A stretch of 35,268 nucleotides of DNA from Clostridia bacterium (GCA_022793875.1 JAAWDR010000038.1:1-35268); one strand, 5' to 3'. Shown: positions 1 through 9,773, counted from the first letter of the stretch. The notes: generated by a model not told the origin, from the sequence alone. Numbers and translations are program-made.

Positions 1-2603
1 GAAGCCCTGTTGTTGGTTCATCTAAAATATATAATGTCTTACCAGTTGCTTTTTTAGATAATTCAGTTGCTAATTTTACTCTTTGTGCTTCTCCTCCTGA
101 TAAAGTTGTAGATGGTTGTCCGTAATTTAATGTATCCTAATCCTACATCTTTTAAAGTCTGTATTTTTGTTTTAATTCTAGGAATTTTATCAAAAAATTC
201 TAAAGCATCTTCAACAGTCATATCTAGAACATCTGAAATTGTCTTTCCTTTATATTTTACTTCTAAGGTTTCTCTATTGTATCTTTTTCCTTTACATACT
301 TCACAAGGTACATAAATATCTGGTAAAAAGTGCATTTCTATTTTATGAACTCCATCTCCATTACAACTTTCGCATCTTCCACCTGTTACATTAAAGCTAA
401 ATCTTCCTTTATCAAATCCACGCATTTTTGCTTCATTTGTTTCTGCAAATATATCTCTAATTAAATCAAATACTCCTGTGTATGTTGCTGGATTTGAACG
501 TGGTGTTCTTCCTATTGGTGATTGGTCTATATTGATTATTTTGTCTATGTTTTCTAACCCTTTTACTTCTTTACATTTTCCAGGTTTTTCTGATGCTCCA
601 TTTAATTCTTTTGCTATTGTTTTATATAATACTTCATTTACAAGTGTTGATTTTCCTGATCCTGATACTCCTGTAACACATGTAAATACTCCTAATGGAA
701 ATTTTACACTTACATTTTTCAAGTTATTTTCTGTTGCATTTTTTACTTCTATCACTTTTGATTTAGTTTGTTTTCTTCTTGATTTTGGAACTTCTATTTT
801 CTTCCTTCCACTTAGATATTGTCCTGTAATTGAATCTTTTATTTCTTTTATTTCTTCAGCAGTTCCTTGTGCCATAACATTTCCACCATGTACACCTGCA
901 CCTGGTCCAATATCTATTATTTGGTCAGCAGCATACATTGTATCTTCATCATGTTCTACAACTAAAAGTGTATTTCCTAAATCTCTTAATTTTTTAAGTG
1001 TCTCAATTAACCTATCATTATCTCTTTGATGTAATCCTATACTTGGTTCATCTAGTATGTACATTACTCCTGTCAATCCTGAACCAATTTGAGTTGCTAA
1101 ACGTATTCTTTGTGCTTCTCCACCTGATAATGTTCCTGCTGATCTTGATAGTGTTAAATATTCAAGTCCTACATCTATTAAAAATTGAAGTCTTGTTTTT
1201 ATTTCTTTTAAAACTAAATCTGCAATCATTGCTTCTTTTTTTGTTAATTCTAAATTATCTATAAACTCTTTCATTTGTTTAATTGACATATCTGTTATTT
1301 CATTTATATTTTTTTCATTAATTTTTATACTTAATATTTCTGGTTTTAAACGAGCACCATTACATGTGTTACAATGAGAATTTGTCATATACATTTCATA
1401 AAAAGCTCTCATTCCTTGTGATTGTGTTTCTCTATAACGTCTATCTAGTGTAGGAATTACCCCTTCAAATGGTGCTGTAAATTTTCTAACTCCTGCTGGT
1501 GATGAATATTCAAAATCTATCTTTTCTTCACCTGTTCCATATAAGATTTTCTCTAAGAACCATCTTGGTAAATCTTTTATTTTTTTATCTTTTATCTCTA
1601 TATCATAATGTTTTCCTATGCTTTCAAAGTACATTTTTGCCATTGTATCTCCTTTTTTCATAGTACTTGAACCAAAAGCTTTTACTCCATCATATAAAGT
1701 TTTGTTTTTATCTGGAATTATTAAATCTTCATCCATTTTCATCAAATATCCAATACCCATACAATCTGGACATGCTCCATATGGATTATTAAATGAAAAC
1801 ATTCTTGGTGATAGTTCTGGAAAACTAAAACCACAATCTGGGCATGCATAGTTTGAACTATACAATACCATTTTATCCTCATCCTTATTAAGGATATTTA
1901 CCAATACTAAATTATCTGCATGTTTTAATGCTGTTTCAACAGATTCTGCAAGTCTACTTCTTATATCTTCTTTTACAACTAATCTATCAACAATTAGTTC
2001 TATTTCATGCTTTTTATTTTTATCTAATTTTATTTCATCAGATAAATCATAAACTTCGCCATCAATCCTTGCTCTTACAAAACCATCTTTTTGATACCCT
2101 TCTAACTGTTTTACAAATTCACCTTTTCTACTTCTAACAACTGGTGCTAATATTTGTATTTTTGTTCCTTCTTCTAATTCCATTATATTATCAATAATTT
2201 GGTCTATTGATTGTTTTTCAATTTTTTTACCACAATTTGGGCAATATGGAACACCAATATTTGCATATAATAAACGTACATAATCATATATTTCTGTTAC
2301 TGTTCCAACTGTTGAACGTGGATTTTTTGATGTTGTTTTTTGATCTATTGATATTGCTGGTGATAATCCCTCTATTGATTCTACATCTGGTTTTTCCATT
2401 ATTCCTAAGAATTGCCTCGCATATGATGATAAGCTTTCTACATATCTTCTTTGTCCTTCTGCATATAGTGTGTCAAATGCTAATGATGATTTTCCTGAGC
2501 CTGATAGCCCTGTTACTACTACCATTTTGTCTCTTGGTATTTCTAAGTTTATGTTTTTTAGGTTGTGCTCTTTTGCACCCTTTATTATTATTTTATCATT
2601 CAT
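1..2603 (-). CDS. uvrA: UvrABC excinuclease subunit A, 3' end outside window, +1 frameshift
   Basis: UvrA is the DNA damage-recognition ATPase of nucleotide excision repair. The first 827 codons show Walker [10 protein letters not shown] near residue 32, zinc-finger cysteine pairs (CPNC, CPDC..CPDC), the [18 protein letters not shown] signature, a second Walker [10 protein letters not shown], and a second zinc site (CESC..CEVC). The initiator follows a GGAGGTAAAAA-type site and a clear promoter. After GLGYIKL the frame breaks at an extra base (plus-strand g at 122). Skipping it restores [18 protein letters not shown] and ILDEPTTGL, the second ABC signature and Walker B, which run off the left edge. 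Without the shift the protein ends about 20 residues later, with no second signature, and should be inactive. Identity is certain; whether the shift is real is open. Confidence 0.95.
119..124 (-). other. Extra C before Gly codon in uvrA (C-GGA site)
   Basis: The coding strand reads TTA CGG ACA ACC where the UvrA family needs TTA GGA CAA CC (LGQP). One surplus C, seen as g at 122 on the plus strand, sits exactly before GGA. The same TTAGGACAA string occurs intact in the ABC ATPase gene near 24850. Confidence 0.85.
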
Positions 2604-2663
2604 TTTTTACCTCCATGTCCCAACTCTGCATAAAATATGGGATACATTTTGTTCTTCTTTGAT

Positions 2664-2692
2664 ATTATACTATATTTGTTTCACAAAAACAA
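2664..2692 (-). promoter_or_regulatory. Sigma-A promoter for uvrA
   Basis: Read on the minus strand: -35 TTGTTT (2692-2687), a 17-bp spacer, -10 TATAAT (2669-2664), about 60 bp upstream of the uvrA start. Confidence 0.7.
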
Positions 2693-2720
2693 GAGTTTGG
2701 TTGATAAATTTTAAAAATAA

Positions 2721-2767
2721 TTAACCCCCTTTTTTCTAATTATTGTATTAGAAAATAAGAGGGTTAA
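2721..2767 (-). terminator. Hairpin terminator after the 170-aa membrane protein gene
   Basis: Arms TTAACCC (2721-2727) with GGGTTAA (2761-2767), and inner TTTTCTAAT (2732-2740) with ATTAGAAAA (2747-2755), form a long stem 15 bp past the stop of the upstream minus-strand gene. It separates that gene from the uvrA promoter. Confidence 0.7.
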
Positions 2768-2781
2768 TCAATTTTGCAATT

Positions 2782-3294
2782 TTAATTTAAGGTATCTGTT
2801 AATATTGTGTCAAGTACATCGTAGCAATCAATAAAATCTTCCTTTGAAATATATTCTATTGTCAAAATCTTATTTAAGTCCCTTATTTTTGCAACTACTT
2901 GTATTCTGCCATCTTCATATAGATTAGCATAATAGTCTGCTATTTGAGATAATTCCTCTTCAAAAAATTTTCTTTGCCTAAAATGTCCTTTTTTTGGAAA
3001 AACCTTTGGGTAAACTACTGTAGAATCATCCTTTCTGAATATTCTTTCTGCTGTTTCTGCTTTCACTTTGTCTTTTTCTTCTCTTATGTTTAAGCTTCCA
3101 TAAAAATATATTGGAAGTATATCCATAATTAAAATTGTCAAACAAAGTAATTTCATTGATTCTATTAATGCACCTGCAAGAAAAAAGATAATACCTAATA
3201 TTATAATAACTGAAATATCAATTATTAAAGTATATCCAATAGTTTTCAGTACTACTCTTCTTACTACTCCTTTGTTTCTTTTCCGCTCATTCAT
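2782..3294 (-). CDS. Hypothetical membrane protein, 170 aa
   Basis: No family recognised. A basic N-terminus (ERKRNKGVVRR) is followed by two adjacent hydrophobic segments at about residues 18-43 and 46-67. A soluble domain of about 100 residues follows, probably cytoplasmic under the positive-inside rule, rich in charged residues with no catalytic motif I can name. The start has GAGAGGAGAACAATTT upstream. The gene has its own promoter (3365-3393) and terminator, so it is a single-gene unit. Codon 4 is an in-frame CGG, one of the few CGG codons here that keeps the frame. Confidence 0.7.
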   Translation of the reverse strand: MNERKRNKGVVRRVVLKTIGYTLIIDISVIIILGIIFFLAGALIESMKLLCLTILIMDILPIYFYGSLNIREEKDKVKAETAERIFRKDDSTVVYPKVFPKKGHFRQRKFFEEELSQIADYYANLYEDGRIQVVAKIRDLNKILTIEYISKEDFIDCYDVLDTILTDTLN

Positions 3295-3364
3295 AAATTG
3301 TTCTCCTCTCTCAAAGAAAAATTACAAGTTTATATACATATGCGTCTTCGCACTTTATGTTAAT

Positions 3365-3393
3365 ATAATATCATTTTTTTAAAATTTTGTCAA
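3365..3393 (-). promoter_or_regulatory. Sigma-A promoter for the 170-aa membrane protein gene
   Basis: Minus strand: -35 TTGACA (3393-3388), 17-bp spacer, -10 TATTAT (3370-3365), followed by a roughly 70-nt leader. Confidence 0.75.
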
Positions 3394-3459
3394 TTTTTTT
3401 AGTGGTTAATAATATAAAAAGCAGACAATATTTTGTCCACTTTTATTTCAAACTATATT

Positions 3460-4101
3460 TTAATTATTTTCAGTCTCATCTTCAACTTCAAGATGTTCAA
3501 CAGTTTTATCATCTTCAAGATTCACATCTGATTCAACTTCAACAGTTTTCTCTAAATTTGATTTTTCTTCTTCATTGTTTTGCTCTTTATTGCTTTCTTC
3601 ATTTTTATTATCATTATTATCATTTTCAGCTTCTTTTTCATCTTTGTGTTCTTCATTATTCATATTATTGTTTTCATTTTCATTGCATTTATCTTCTTCA
3701 ACTATTTCAACTTCTTTTGCTGGCTCTTCAACAGGAACTTCCTGTTTAGCACCACATTCTGGACAGAATTTTGTATCTTTGTCTATTTCTACATAACAAT
3801 TAGGACATTGTCTTTTATCTTTTAATTCTAGGCATTCTTTTAAATGTGCTTCAATTTCATCACTTAAACAATCGATTTTTATACATTTTTCTTCTAATTC
3901 CTTAGAAATATCTTGTTTATCTTCTCTAATATGATTTTCATAAACAACTTTACCTATATCTTCATAAATATCACTAATTTCATTTTTTAATTCTCCCATT
4001 TTCATTCTAAGTTTTGCTTCTTTTGCTAGTTTGCCTGTTTTATCTGCTGTAACTTTGTACGCTTCACTTGCTTTTTTACCTAATTTATTAAAAAAATCCA
4101 T
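3460..4101 (-). CDS. Zinc-ribbon protein with acidic tail, 213 aa
   Basis: The N-terminal 95 residues form a charged helical region (MDFFNKLGKKASEAYKVTAD start) typical of clostridial zinc-ribbon domain proteins. Cys99, Cys102, Cys113 and Cys116 (CPNC..CPEC) make a zinc ribbon. From about residue 121 to the end the chain is almost only E, D, N and K and is likely disordered. There is no signal peptide or clear membrane segment. It lies 51 bp downstream of gpsA in the same direction, so it may be the last gene of the der-plsY-gpsA unit. Function unknown; the acidic tail suggests binding to a basic partner, which is inference. Confidence 0.8.
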   Translation of the reverse strand: MDFFNKLGKKASEAYKVTADKTGKLAKEAKLRMKMGELKNEISDIYEDIGKVVYENHIREDKQDISKELEEKCIKIDCLSDEIEAHLKECLELKDKRQCPNCYVEIDKDTKFCPECGAKQEVPVEEPAKEVEIVEEDKCNENENNNMNNEEHKDEKEAENDNNDNKNEESNKEQNNEEEKSNLEKTVEVESDVNLEDDKTVEHLEVEDETENN

Positions 4102-4152
4102 ATACTTCTCTCCAATCTTTTTTATATTTATTATTACATAAATTACTATATT

Positions 4153-5136
4153 TTATTCCATTTTTTTATCTCTAGTCATTAAATTTTTTACAGCAACTTT
4201 TGGGTCTAAATTTTCATATAAAACTTTATATACAGTTTCAACTATTGGCATTTCAATATTATGAAGTTTTCCAAGTTCATATGCAACTTCTATATTGTCA
4301 ATACTTTCAATTACCATTCCAACTTCTTTTTTAGTATCTTCTAATGATTTTCCTTGTCCTATTAAATATCCTGCTTTTCTATTTCTACTATGTTCACTTA
4401 AACATGTTACAATTAAGTCTCCAAGTCCGCTTAATCCATAAAACGTTTCTTCTTTGCCACCTAACTCTACACCTAATCTTGTAATTTCTTTTAACCCTCT
4501 TGTTATTAATGCTGCAAAACTATTATCTCCAAGTCCTATTCCTGCTGCTACTCCAGCACAAAATGCAATTATATTTTTTAATGCTCCTCCTAGTTCAACT
4601 CCTTTTATATCATTTGATGTATAAATTCTCATTTTATCTGACATAAGTGCATCTTGAACCATTCTTAAAATATTTTGATGTTTTGATGCTATTACTAATG
4701 CTGTTGGTATTGCAACAGATACTTCTTCAGCATGACTTGGTCCTGATAAAACTCCTACTTTTGCTTCTGGCATTTCATCTAGTATTACTTCATCTAATGT
4801 TTCTAGATTTTCTTTTTCGAATCCTTTAGAGCATATTATTACTGGCTTGTTTCCTACATATTGTTTATATTGTTTAAATGTGTTTCTTGTAAATTTTGAT
4901 GGAGTAACATGTATAATAAATTCACTATCTTTTATTACCTCTTCAAAATCTGTCGAGCATGTTATATTTTTTGGTAGTTCTAACCCTGGCAAAAATTTGC
5001 ATTTTTTATCATTATTTATTAAGTCTCTTTCTTCTTCCATAAAAGACCATATTTTTATATTGTGTCCTAAATTCGCTAAGTGTACAGCTAAAGCAACTCC
5101 CCAGCTTCCACTTCCTATTATAGCTATATTTTTCAT
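4153..5136 (-). CDS. gpsA: NAD(P)-dependent glycerol-3-phosphate dehydrogenase, 327 aa
   Basis: GpsA reduces dihydroxyacetone phosphate to sn-glycerol 3-phosphate for phospholipid synthesis in the cytosol. The Rossmann motif IAIIGSGSWGVALA is at the N-terminus, with CSKGFE, GVLSGPSHAEEV, the catalytic-lysine segment GGALKNIIA, and GLSGLGDLIVTC. Length matches the family. I place the start at MKNIAIIG (5136), which has AAAGGAAAA upstream. An upstream in-frame ATG at 5169 would add an atypical 11-residue extension with no ribosome site. It works next to plsY, the acyltransferase that uses its product; the 100-bp gap between them is filled by a GGGAC repeat. Confidence 0.95.
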   Translation of the reverse strand: MKNIAIIGSGSWGVALAVHLANLGHNIKIWSFMEEERDLINNDKKCKFLPGLELPKNITCSTDFEEVIKDSEFIIHVTPSKFTRNTFKQYKQYVGNKPVIICSKGFEKENLETLDEVILDEMPEAKVGVLSGPSHAEEVSVAIPTALVIASKHQNILRMVQDALMSDKMRIYTSNDIKGVELGGALKNIIAFCAGVAAGIGLGDNSFAALITRGLKEITRLGVELGGKEETFYGLSGLGDLIVTCLSEHSRNRKAGYLIGQGKSLEDTKKEVGMVIESIDNIEVAYELGKLHNIEMPIVETVYKVLYENLDPKVAVKNLMTRDKKME

Positions 5137-5183
5137 TTTTATTATTTTCCTTTTCTTTATATTTATCATTTATATATAGTGAA

Positions 5184-5240
5184 GATGTGTCCCCGATGGG
5201 ACAAAATGTCCCAAAGAGAAACGTCCCCAATGGGACATTA
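5184..5240. repeat. GGGAC palindromic repeat, copy 1 (between plsY and gpsA)
   Basis: A 55-bp unit made of GTGTCCCC-GATGGGAC, then AAAATGTCCCAA, then AAACGTCCCC-AATGGGACA. Close copies lie at 25339-25397 and 26777-26856. Its right edge coincides with the plsY stop codon (plus 5238-5240), read on the minus strand as TAATGTCCC. Confidence 0.85.
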
Positions 5241-5879
5241 TTTTTTGAAGCTCAATTTATTTTCTTTTCCCTCTAAAATTCTTTTTATATTAGATCTATG
5301 ATTATATAAAACAATAACAGCTAATATTAAACTATATATAAAATATACATTTCCGCTTTTTCCTTCTGTTAAAACAGTATAATTGTCATTTATAAATAGT
5401 GTTAATACTGGAAATAGTACTGCTGCTGCACAAGAGCCTAATGATACCATTCTTGTTAATGCCATTAATGCAAGTGCAAATACTAAACAAATTAATCCTA
5501 TTTGCCAATTGCTCATAAGTAATATTCCTAAAGATGTTGCAATTCCCTTTCCACCTTTAAATCCAAAAAATATTGGGAAAGTATGTCCTATTACTACTGC
5601 AACTCCTGCAACTTGTAATAGCACTTCTCTATTTATGTCTTTAATAATATTTCCTAAAATTATTGCTATTATTATTGATATTACTCCCTTTAAAATATCA
5701 CATATCAATGTAAGTGCTGCTGCTCCTTTTCCTACTGAACGTAACATATTTGTTGTTCCTGCATTTCCACTTCCTTTTTCTCTTACATCAAATCCTGCCA
5801 TTTTTTTACTAATTATTATTGAGAAGTTTACACTTCCTATTAAATAAGCTATTATTGCCATTATAATATAAATTACCAT
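5238..5879 (-). CDS. plsY: Glycerol-3-phosphate acyltransferase PlsY, 213 aa
   Basis: PlsY is a membrane enzyme that transfers an acyl group from acyl phosphate to glycerol 3-phosphate, the first step of phosphatidic acid synthesis. The N-terminal helix YIIMAIIAYLIGSVNFSIII precedes the conserved loop KGSGNAGTTNMLR. A later loop has FGFKGGKGIATSLG, and the tail has YNHRSNIKRILEGKENK. About five hydrophobic segments are visible, and length is normal. It starts after GAGGGAAAAAAT, 38 bp past der, upstream of gpsA, which supplies its substrate. The stop codon is formed at the edge of a GGGAC repeat. Confidence 0.95.
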   Translation of the reverse strand: MVIYIIMAIIAYLIGSVNFSIIISKKMAGFDVREKGSGNAGTTNMLRSVGKGAAALTLICDILKGVISIIIAIILGNIIKDINREVLLQVAGVAVVIGHTFPIFFGFKGGKGIATSLGILLMSNWQIGLICLVFALALMALTRMVSLGSCAAAVLFPVLTLFINDNYTVLTEGKSGNVYFIYSLILAVIVLYNHRSNIKRILEGKENKLSFKK

Positions 5880-5904
5880 ATTTTTTCCCTCACTTTCTTG
5901 TTCA

Positions 5905-5935
5905 AACAGAAACGTCTCTATTGGACATTTTTCTC
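5905..5935. repeat. Degenerate GGGAC repeat at the der 3' end
   Basis: AGAAACGTCTCTATTGGACATTTTT resembles half of the full unit (AGAAACGTCCCCAATGGGACATT). The der stop TAG (5918-5920) and its last residues NVQ are encoded inside it. Confidence 0.55.
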
Positions 5936-7240
5936 TCTCGCTATTATTCTTACAGGTGTTCCTTCTAATCCAAATTCTTTTCTTATTTGATTTACTAAAT
6001 ATCTTTGATATGAAAAATGGAATAATTCCTTATCATTTACAAATATAACAAATGTTGGTGGCTTTGTAGATGCTTGTGTTCCATAATATATTCTTAATCT
6101 TTTTCCTTTATCTGTTGGTGGTTGTACAATTGCTATTGCTTCATTTATTACTTGATTTAGTACTGATGTTGACACTCTTAGAGCATTTTGTTCTGCTACA
6201 TTATTTATCATATCAAATAATTTTTCAACTCTTTGTCCTGTTTTTGCTGATATAAATATAATTGGTGCATATGATAAATATGATAGCTTTTCATATACTT
6301 CTTTTTTATACTTTTCTAATGTTCCTGTAGTTTTTTCATATTCATCCCATTTATTTACAACTATTATTACACCTTTTCCTGCTTCATGAGCTTCTCCTGC
6401 TATTTTTGTATCTTGGTCTGTTACTCCATCATTTGCATCTATCATCATTAAGCATACATCAGCTCTCTCAATTGCTAATAATGTTCTTTGAACACTATAT
6501 TTTTCAATTGTTTCGTTTACTTTACTATGTTTTCTCACCCCTGCTGTATCTATCAATACATATTTCCCATGTTCGTTTTCAAATGGCGTATCAATAGCAT
6601 CTCTAGTTGTTCCTGCTATGTTACTTACTATTGTTCTTTTTTCTCCTAGAATTTTATTTATTAATGATGATTTTCCTACATTTGGTTTTCCTATTACTGC
6701 TACTTTTATAATATCATCTTCATCTTCTGAACTATCTTTTTCTGGAAAATACTCATATACAGCATCTAAAACATCTCCTATTCCTAATGCATTTGTTGCT
6801 GATATTGGGTATGGTTCTCCTATTCCTAGATTGTAAAATTCATAAGCGTCTTGGCTATCTTTGTCATAATTATCTGCTTTGTTACAAACTAAAACTATTG
6901 GTTTACCTGATTTTTTTAGCATTAATGAAATTTCTCTATCTGCTGCTGTAACTCCTTGTTTTATATCTGTTAAAAATATGATTACATCTGCCATTGTTAT
7001 TGCTAGATTTGCTTGTTCTCTCATTTGTGATAAAATTATATCATCTGAGTCTGGTTCTATTCCTCCAGTGTCTACTAATGTAAATTTTCTTCCACGCCAG
7101 TTTGTTTCTGCATATATTCTATCTCTTGTTACTCCTGGTGTGTCTTGTACTATCGATATTCTACTTCCTGCCAAATAGTTGAAAAACGTTGATTTCCCTA
7201 CATTTGGCTTTCCTATTATTGCTACTATTGGTTTTGACAT
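5918..7240 (-). CDS. der: Ribosome-assembly GTPase Der (EngA), 440 aa
   Basis: Der is an essential tandem-GTPase factor for 50S subunit maturation. G domain 1 has GKPNVGKST at residues 10-18, DTPGVTRD, DTGG and NKAD. G domain 2 has GKPNVGKSS near 183, NIAGTTRD, DTAGVRKH, NKWD and a SAK motif. The C-terminal KH-like domain includes YYGTQASTKPPTFVIFVND and the ending EGTPVRI. Length and order match the family. The start has AAAGGAAAC upstream and a sigma-A promoter at 7291-7319, so der leads the der-plsY-gpsA unit. The final residues come from a degenerate repeat. Confidence 0.97.
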   Translation of the reverse strand: MSKPIVAIIGKPNVGKSTFFNYLAGSRISIVQDTPGVTRDRIYAETNWRGRKFTLVDTGGIEPDSDDIILSQMREQANLAITMADVIIFLTDIKQGVTAADREISLMLKKSGKPIVLVCNKADNYDKDSQDAYEFYNLGIGEPYPISATNALGIGDVLDAVYEYFPEKDSSEDEDDIIKVAVIGKPNVGKSSLINKILGEKRTIVSNIAGTTRDAIDTPFENEHGKYVLIDTAGVRKHSKVNETIEKYSVQRTLLAIERADVCLMMIDANDGVTDQDTKIAGEAHEAGKGVIIVVNKWDEYEKTTGTLEKYKKEVYEKLSYLSYAPIIFISAKTGQRVEKLFDMINNVAEQNALRVSTSVLNQVINEAIAIVQPPTDKGKRLRIYYGTQASTKPPTFVIFVNDKELFHFSYQRYLVNQIRKEFGLEGTPVRIIAREKNVQ

Positions 7241-7290
7241 ATTGTTTCCTTTCTTTAACTTTATAACTTTTCTAATTTTCTTTCATTGTT

Positions 7291-7319
7291 ATTTTATACT
7301 ATTTATTATAGTTAGTCAA
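7291..7319 (-). promoter_or_regulatory. Sigma-A promoter for the der-plsY-gpsA unit
   Basis: Minus strand: -35 TTGACT (7319-7314), 17-bp spacer, -10 TAAAAT (7296-7291), about 50 nt before the der start. Confidence 0.7.
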
Positions 7320-7346
7320 TAAGTATATAAAACTTCCCTATTATAT

Positions 7347-7388
7347 AAAGAAAATATCTGCATAAAATTTTATGCAGATATTTTCTTT
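7347..7388. terminator. Perfect 21-bp hairpin terminator after the 114-aa gene
   Basis: The 21-nt arms at 7347-7367 and 7368-7388 are exactly complementary, with A-rich and T-rich ends. It lies 20 bp after the stop of the 114-aa gene and just upstream of the der promoter. Confidence 0.85.
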
Positions 7389-7408
7389 TACTTTTTGTGA
7401 TATTTATA

Positions 7409-7753
7409 TCACGTGCCACTACTTTCTGTAATTTGATTTGCAATTTTTAGCAAAACTCTATCCTCAGATATAGATATCTCGGATCTTTTTTTAAATGCTG
7501 TTTCAGAAGCAGTATCATTAAGCTCTATTGATACTTCGGTTCCATTAAATTTGAATTCAATACTGAATACTTCTAGTTCTTCTGATCTAAAACACTCTGT
7601 AACTACTTTTGCAATATCACTTAGAATTGGATTACCTTTGAATATTAAGTTCTTGCTAACTCCTGTACCTTCAAGAGTAAAATAAACTCTTCTTCTTTCT
7701 TCTCCTTTAATTTCTATCCAACCTTCATACCTTGATGCCTCGAGATGTATCAT
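7409..7753 (-). CDS. Hypothetical protein, 114 aa
   Basis: Family not recognised. A soluble protein with no signal or membrane segment. The pattern (EGWIEIKGEERRRVYFTLEG, then VFSIEFKFNGTEVSIELN) suggests beta strands followed by one or two helices. It starts after AAAGGAGGATAAA and ends 20 bp before a perfect hairpin, so it is probably a single-gene unit. Base and codon use match the neighbours. Confidence 0.7.
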   Translation of the reverse strand: MIHLEASRYEGWIEIKGEERRRVYFTLEGTGVSKNLIFKGNPILSDIAKVVTECFRSEELEVFSIEFKFNGTEVSIELNDTASETAFKKRSEISISEDRVLLKIANQITESSGT

Positions 7754-7847
7754 TTTATCCTCCTTTTAGTGGCTATATTATTTGTTACACTAATATTATA
7801 TCACATTATGTAAAATAAAGCAATGGAACTTTTAATAATTTTAAATT

Positions 7848-9749
7848 TTATCTACCGTCCACCGCCACCTCCGGCCTCCGGCCAAATCCTCCACCTCCAG
7901 AGAAGCCACCGCCTCCACCAGAGCCTGAAGAATATGTTGATGCTATTGATGAATTTATTGATGTACTTATTGCACTTGAAAAACTTGTACTAAAATTTGT
8001 GTTCATCATTATATACATGTATGAGTATGTATTCATTCCTGTTGTTATCTCTTCAAAGTTTGGATATACAATCTTTAATTGTTTTATAACTTTATCTGCT
8101 ATTCCAAATGCTGTTGCAAATACTAAATATTTTTCCCAAATAACTAGTTCTGGTACTTCTCTTTTATCTAGCATTGAAAAGTCTTCCATGTATTTCTTTA
8201 AGCCGTTCCACTCTTCTTTTTGGTCAACACCTTTTTCTGTTAGTACATTTATTTTCTTCGCTATTTTACCACATAATACTGCGTCAACTATTAATATTAC
8301 TGCTGGTATAATAAAGAATACAAATGTAAAACATAATAAAAATATTATTCCTAATATATATCCAACTTGTTTGTTTTTATATTTTTGATATTCTTTTTCT
8401 TCTTCTTTATTAATAATTTTTTGTTCTATAAGTTGTTTTTTTACATCACTATAAGTTAATTTCAATAAACTTTCTGTTCCAGTAGGATGATTTTTTATGT
8501 ATTTTTCTAGTTCTTTTAGTGTCAACATATTATTTTCTTTTACTGCTTTTCTTATAAATGTCATTATTCTTTCTTCATTAGGTTTTAATCCAGCATTTTC
8601 TTGTCTTAAAATATAGATATTTATATTATCTTTTCCTCTTTCATTTTTCTCTTGCCTTATTTCTATATATCCTTTTAACGCTAAATTTAACATTGTTGCT
8701 GAAAATATCTTCCCAAAGTTTGTTGAAGTAAATGCTTCTAGTTCCATATTTAATATTTTTACTGCTTCTCCTGGTGTTGCTTGCTCATCTGGTAAATCTC
8801 TATAATATTGTAATTTTGTTGTCGGCTCATATTTCTTTAATTCTTTATTTTTCTTAGAATATTTTATTGCTTTTTTTATAAAAACAATACTTAATACTAC
8901 ATTTATTACAATATAAACTACTAATAATATAATAGGCATTGCTTCTGATAAAAATTCATTTCTTTCCCTTATAGCATTTGCTTTGTCTGCCCATTTTGTT
9001 TCTTCTGCAATTGCTGTCTGCAATATTTCTGTATTTTTTGTTCTTCCTGATGTATTTATCAGACTTGTTGGAAATAATGTTCTTACTTCAACATATCTAC
9101 CACTTCTATAATTATCCATTTGGAATTCTATTTTATTTGTATCTGTTGCATATATTGTACCATTTAAGTCTTTTGTATGTCCCCATACTTTTATATCTTC
9201 TTTACTTGATACCTTTGATGGTAAATAAATTGTTCCTGTTATTTTTGTACTGCTTATTTCGAAATTTTCTCCTACAAATTGCCAATATAATTCTGCATAA
9301 TCATTATATTTTGTTATTGCATCTTTTACTGTATATGATATTTGATACTTTTTTGTTGCTGTTTGATTATCAAGTCCAACTCCCCATCCTATTTCAAAAT
9401 CTCCATCTCCATTTTTAGTCCCATAGTAGCGATTCTTTGCTACATGATATGCCCAGTTTGGAGTTTTTATAAATTCACTGCTTTTTCCATATGTTATATC
9501 TTTTACTGTCACATTTGTTATTTCTGAATATTTGCTCTTATCAGTTTTAAACGTTTTATATAATGTATTTGTTTGTTTTACATATATATCCCATATTTCT
9601 GTTACATCCATACTTCCATCATCATTTATTTTAACATCAAAGTATAGATTATTTAATCTTAAATCTCCTGCTTTTGATTTTACTGTTCCTAAACATATGA
9701 ATATTGTTAAAAATAGTATGATGTACATTATCCTTTTTATTATTTTCAT
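7848..9749 (-). CDS. DUF2207-type membrane protein with glycine-rich C-terminus, 633 aa
   Basis: A signal-like N-terminus (residues 1-27, ending KSKA) is followed by an extracellular beta-rich domain of about 230 residues with WDIYV and DYAELYWQFVG segments typical of DUF2207. A membrane helix is at about 269-291. A cytoplasmic region comes next (TPGEAVKILNMELEAFTSTNFG..), then two helices near 465-500, a helical domain and a Ser/Gly tail. Family function unknown. The tail as written ends GFGRRPEVAVDGR, unlike the pure glycine tails of this family. Removing three C bases placed before GG (plus g at 7857, 7873, 7880) gives F-G9-R and the same stop. Start chosen from AAAGGGGGAAAACAA and the promoter at 9774-9802. 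Confidence 0.85.
   Translation of the reverse strand: MKIIKRIMYIILFLTIFICLGTVKSKAGDLRLNNLYFDVKINDDGSMDVTEIWDIYVKQTNTLYKTFKTDKSKYSEITNVTVKDITYGKSSEFIKTPNWAYHVAKNRYYGTKNGDGDFEIGWGVGLDNQTATKKYQISYTVKDAITKYNDYAELYWQFVGENFEISSTKITGTIYLPSKVSSKEDIKVWGHTKDLNGTIYATDTNKIEFQMDNYRSGRYVEVRTLFPTSLINTSGRTKNTEILQTAIAEETKWADKANAIRERNEFLSEAMPIILLVVYIVINVVLSIVFIKKAIKYSKKNKELKKYEPTTKLQYYRDLPDEQATPGEAVKILNMELEAFTSTNFGKIFSATMLNLALKGYIEIRQEKNERGKDNINIYILRQENAGLKPNEERIMTFIRKAVKENNMLTLKELEKYIKNHPTGTESLLKLTYSDVKKQLIEQKIINKEEEKEYQKYKNKQVGYILGIIFLLCFTFVFFIIPAVILIVDAVLCGKIAKKINVLTEKGVDQKEEWNGLKKYMEDFSMLDKREVPELVIWEKYLVFATAFGIADKVIKQLKIVYPNFEEITTGMNTYSYMYIMMNTNFSTSFSSAISTSINSSIASTYSSGSGGGGGFSGGGGFGRRPEVAVDGR
7855..7882 (-). 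other. Three candidate extra C bases in the DUF2207 glycine tail
   Basis: On the coding strand CGG triplets appear as GGC-C-GGA, GGC-C-GGA and GGA-C-GGT. Deleting the three C bases leaves nine consecutive glycine codons, then AGA TAA, in the original final frame. The insertions total three, so both readings are open and the assignment is weaker than in the split genes. Confidence 0.5.
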
Positions 9750-9773
9750 TTGTTTTCCCCCTTTTATATTTTT

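Noticed and set aside
3283..3285. In-frame CGG near the start of the 170-aa protein as another skip site
   Set aside because: Skipping its C leads to a stop within a few codons, while the unshifted frame is open for the whole gene.
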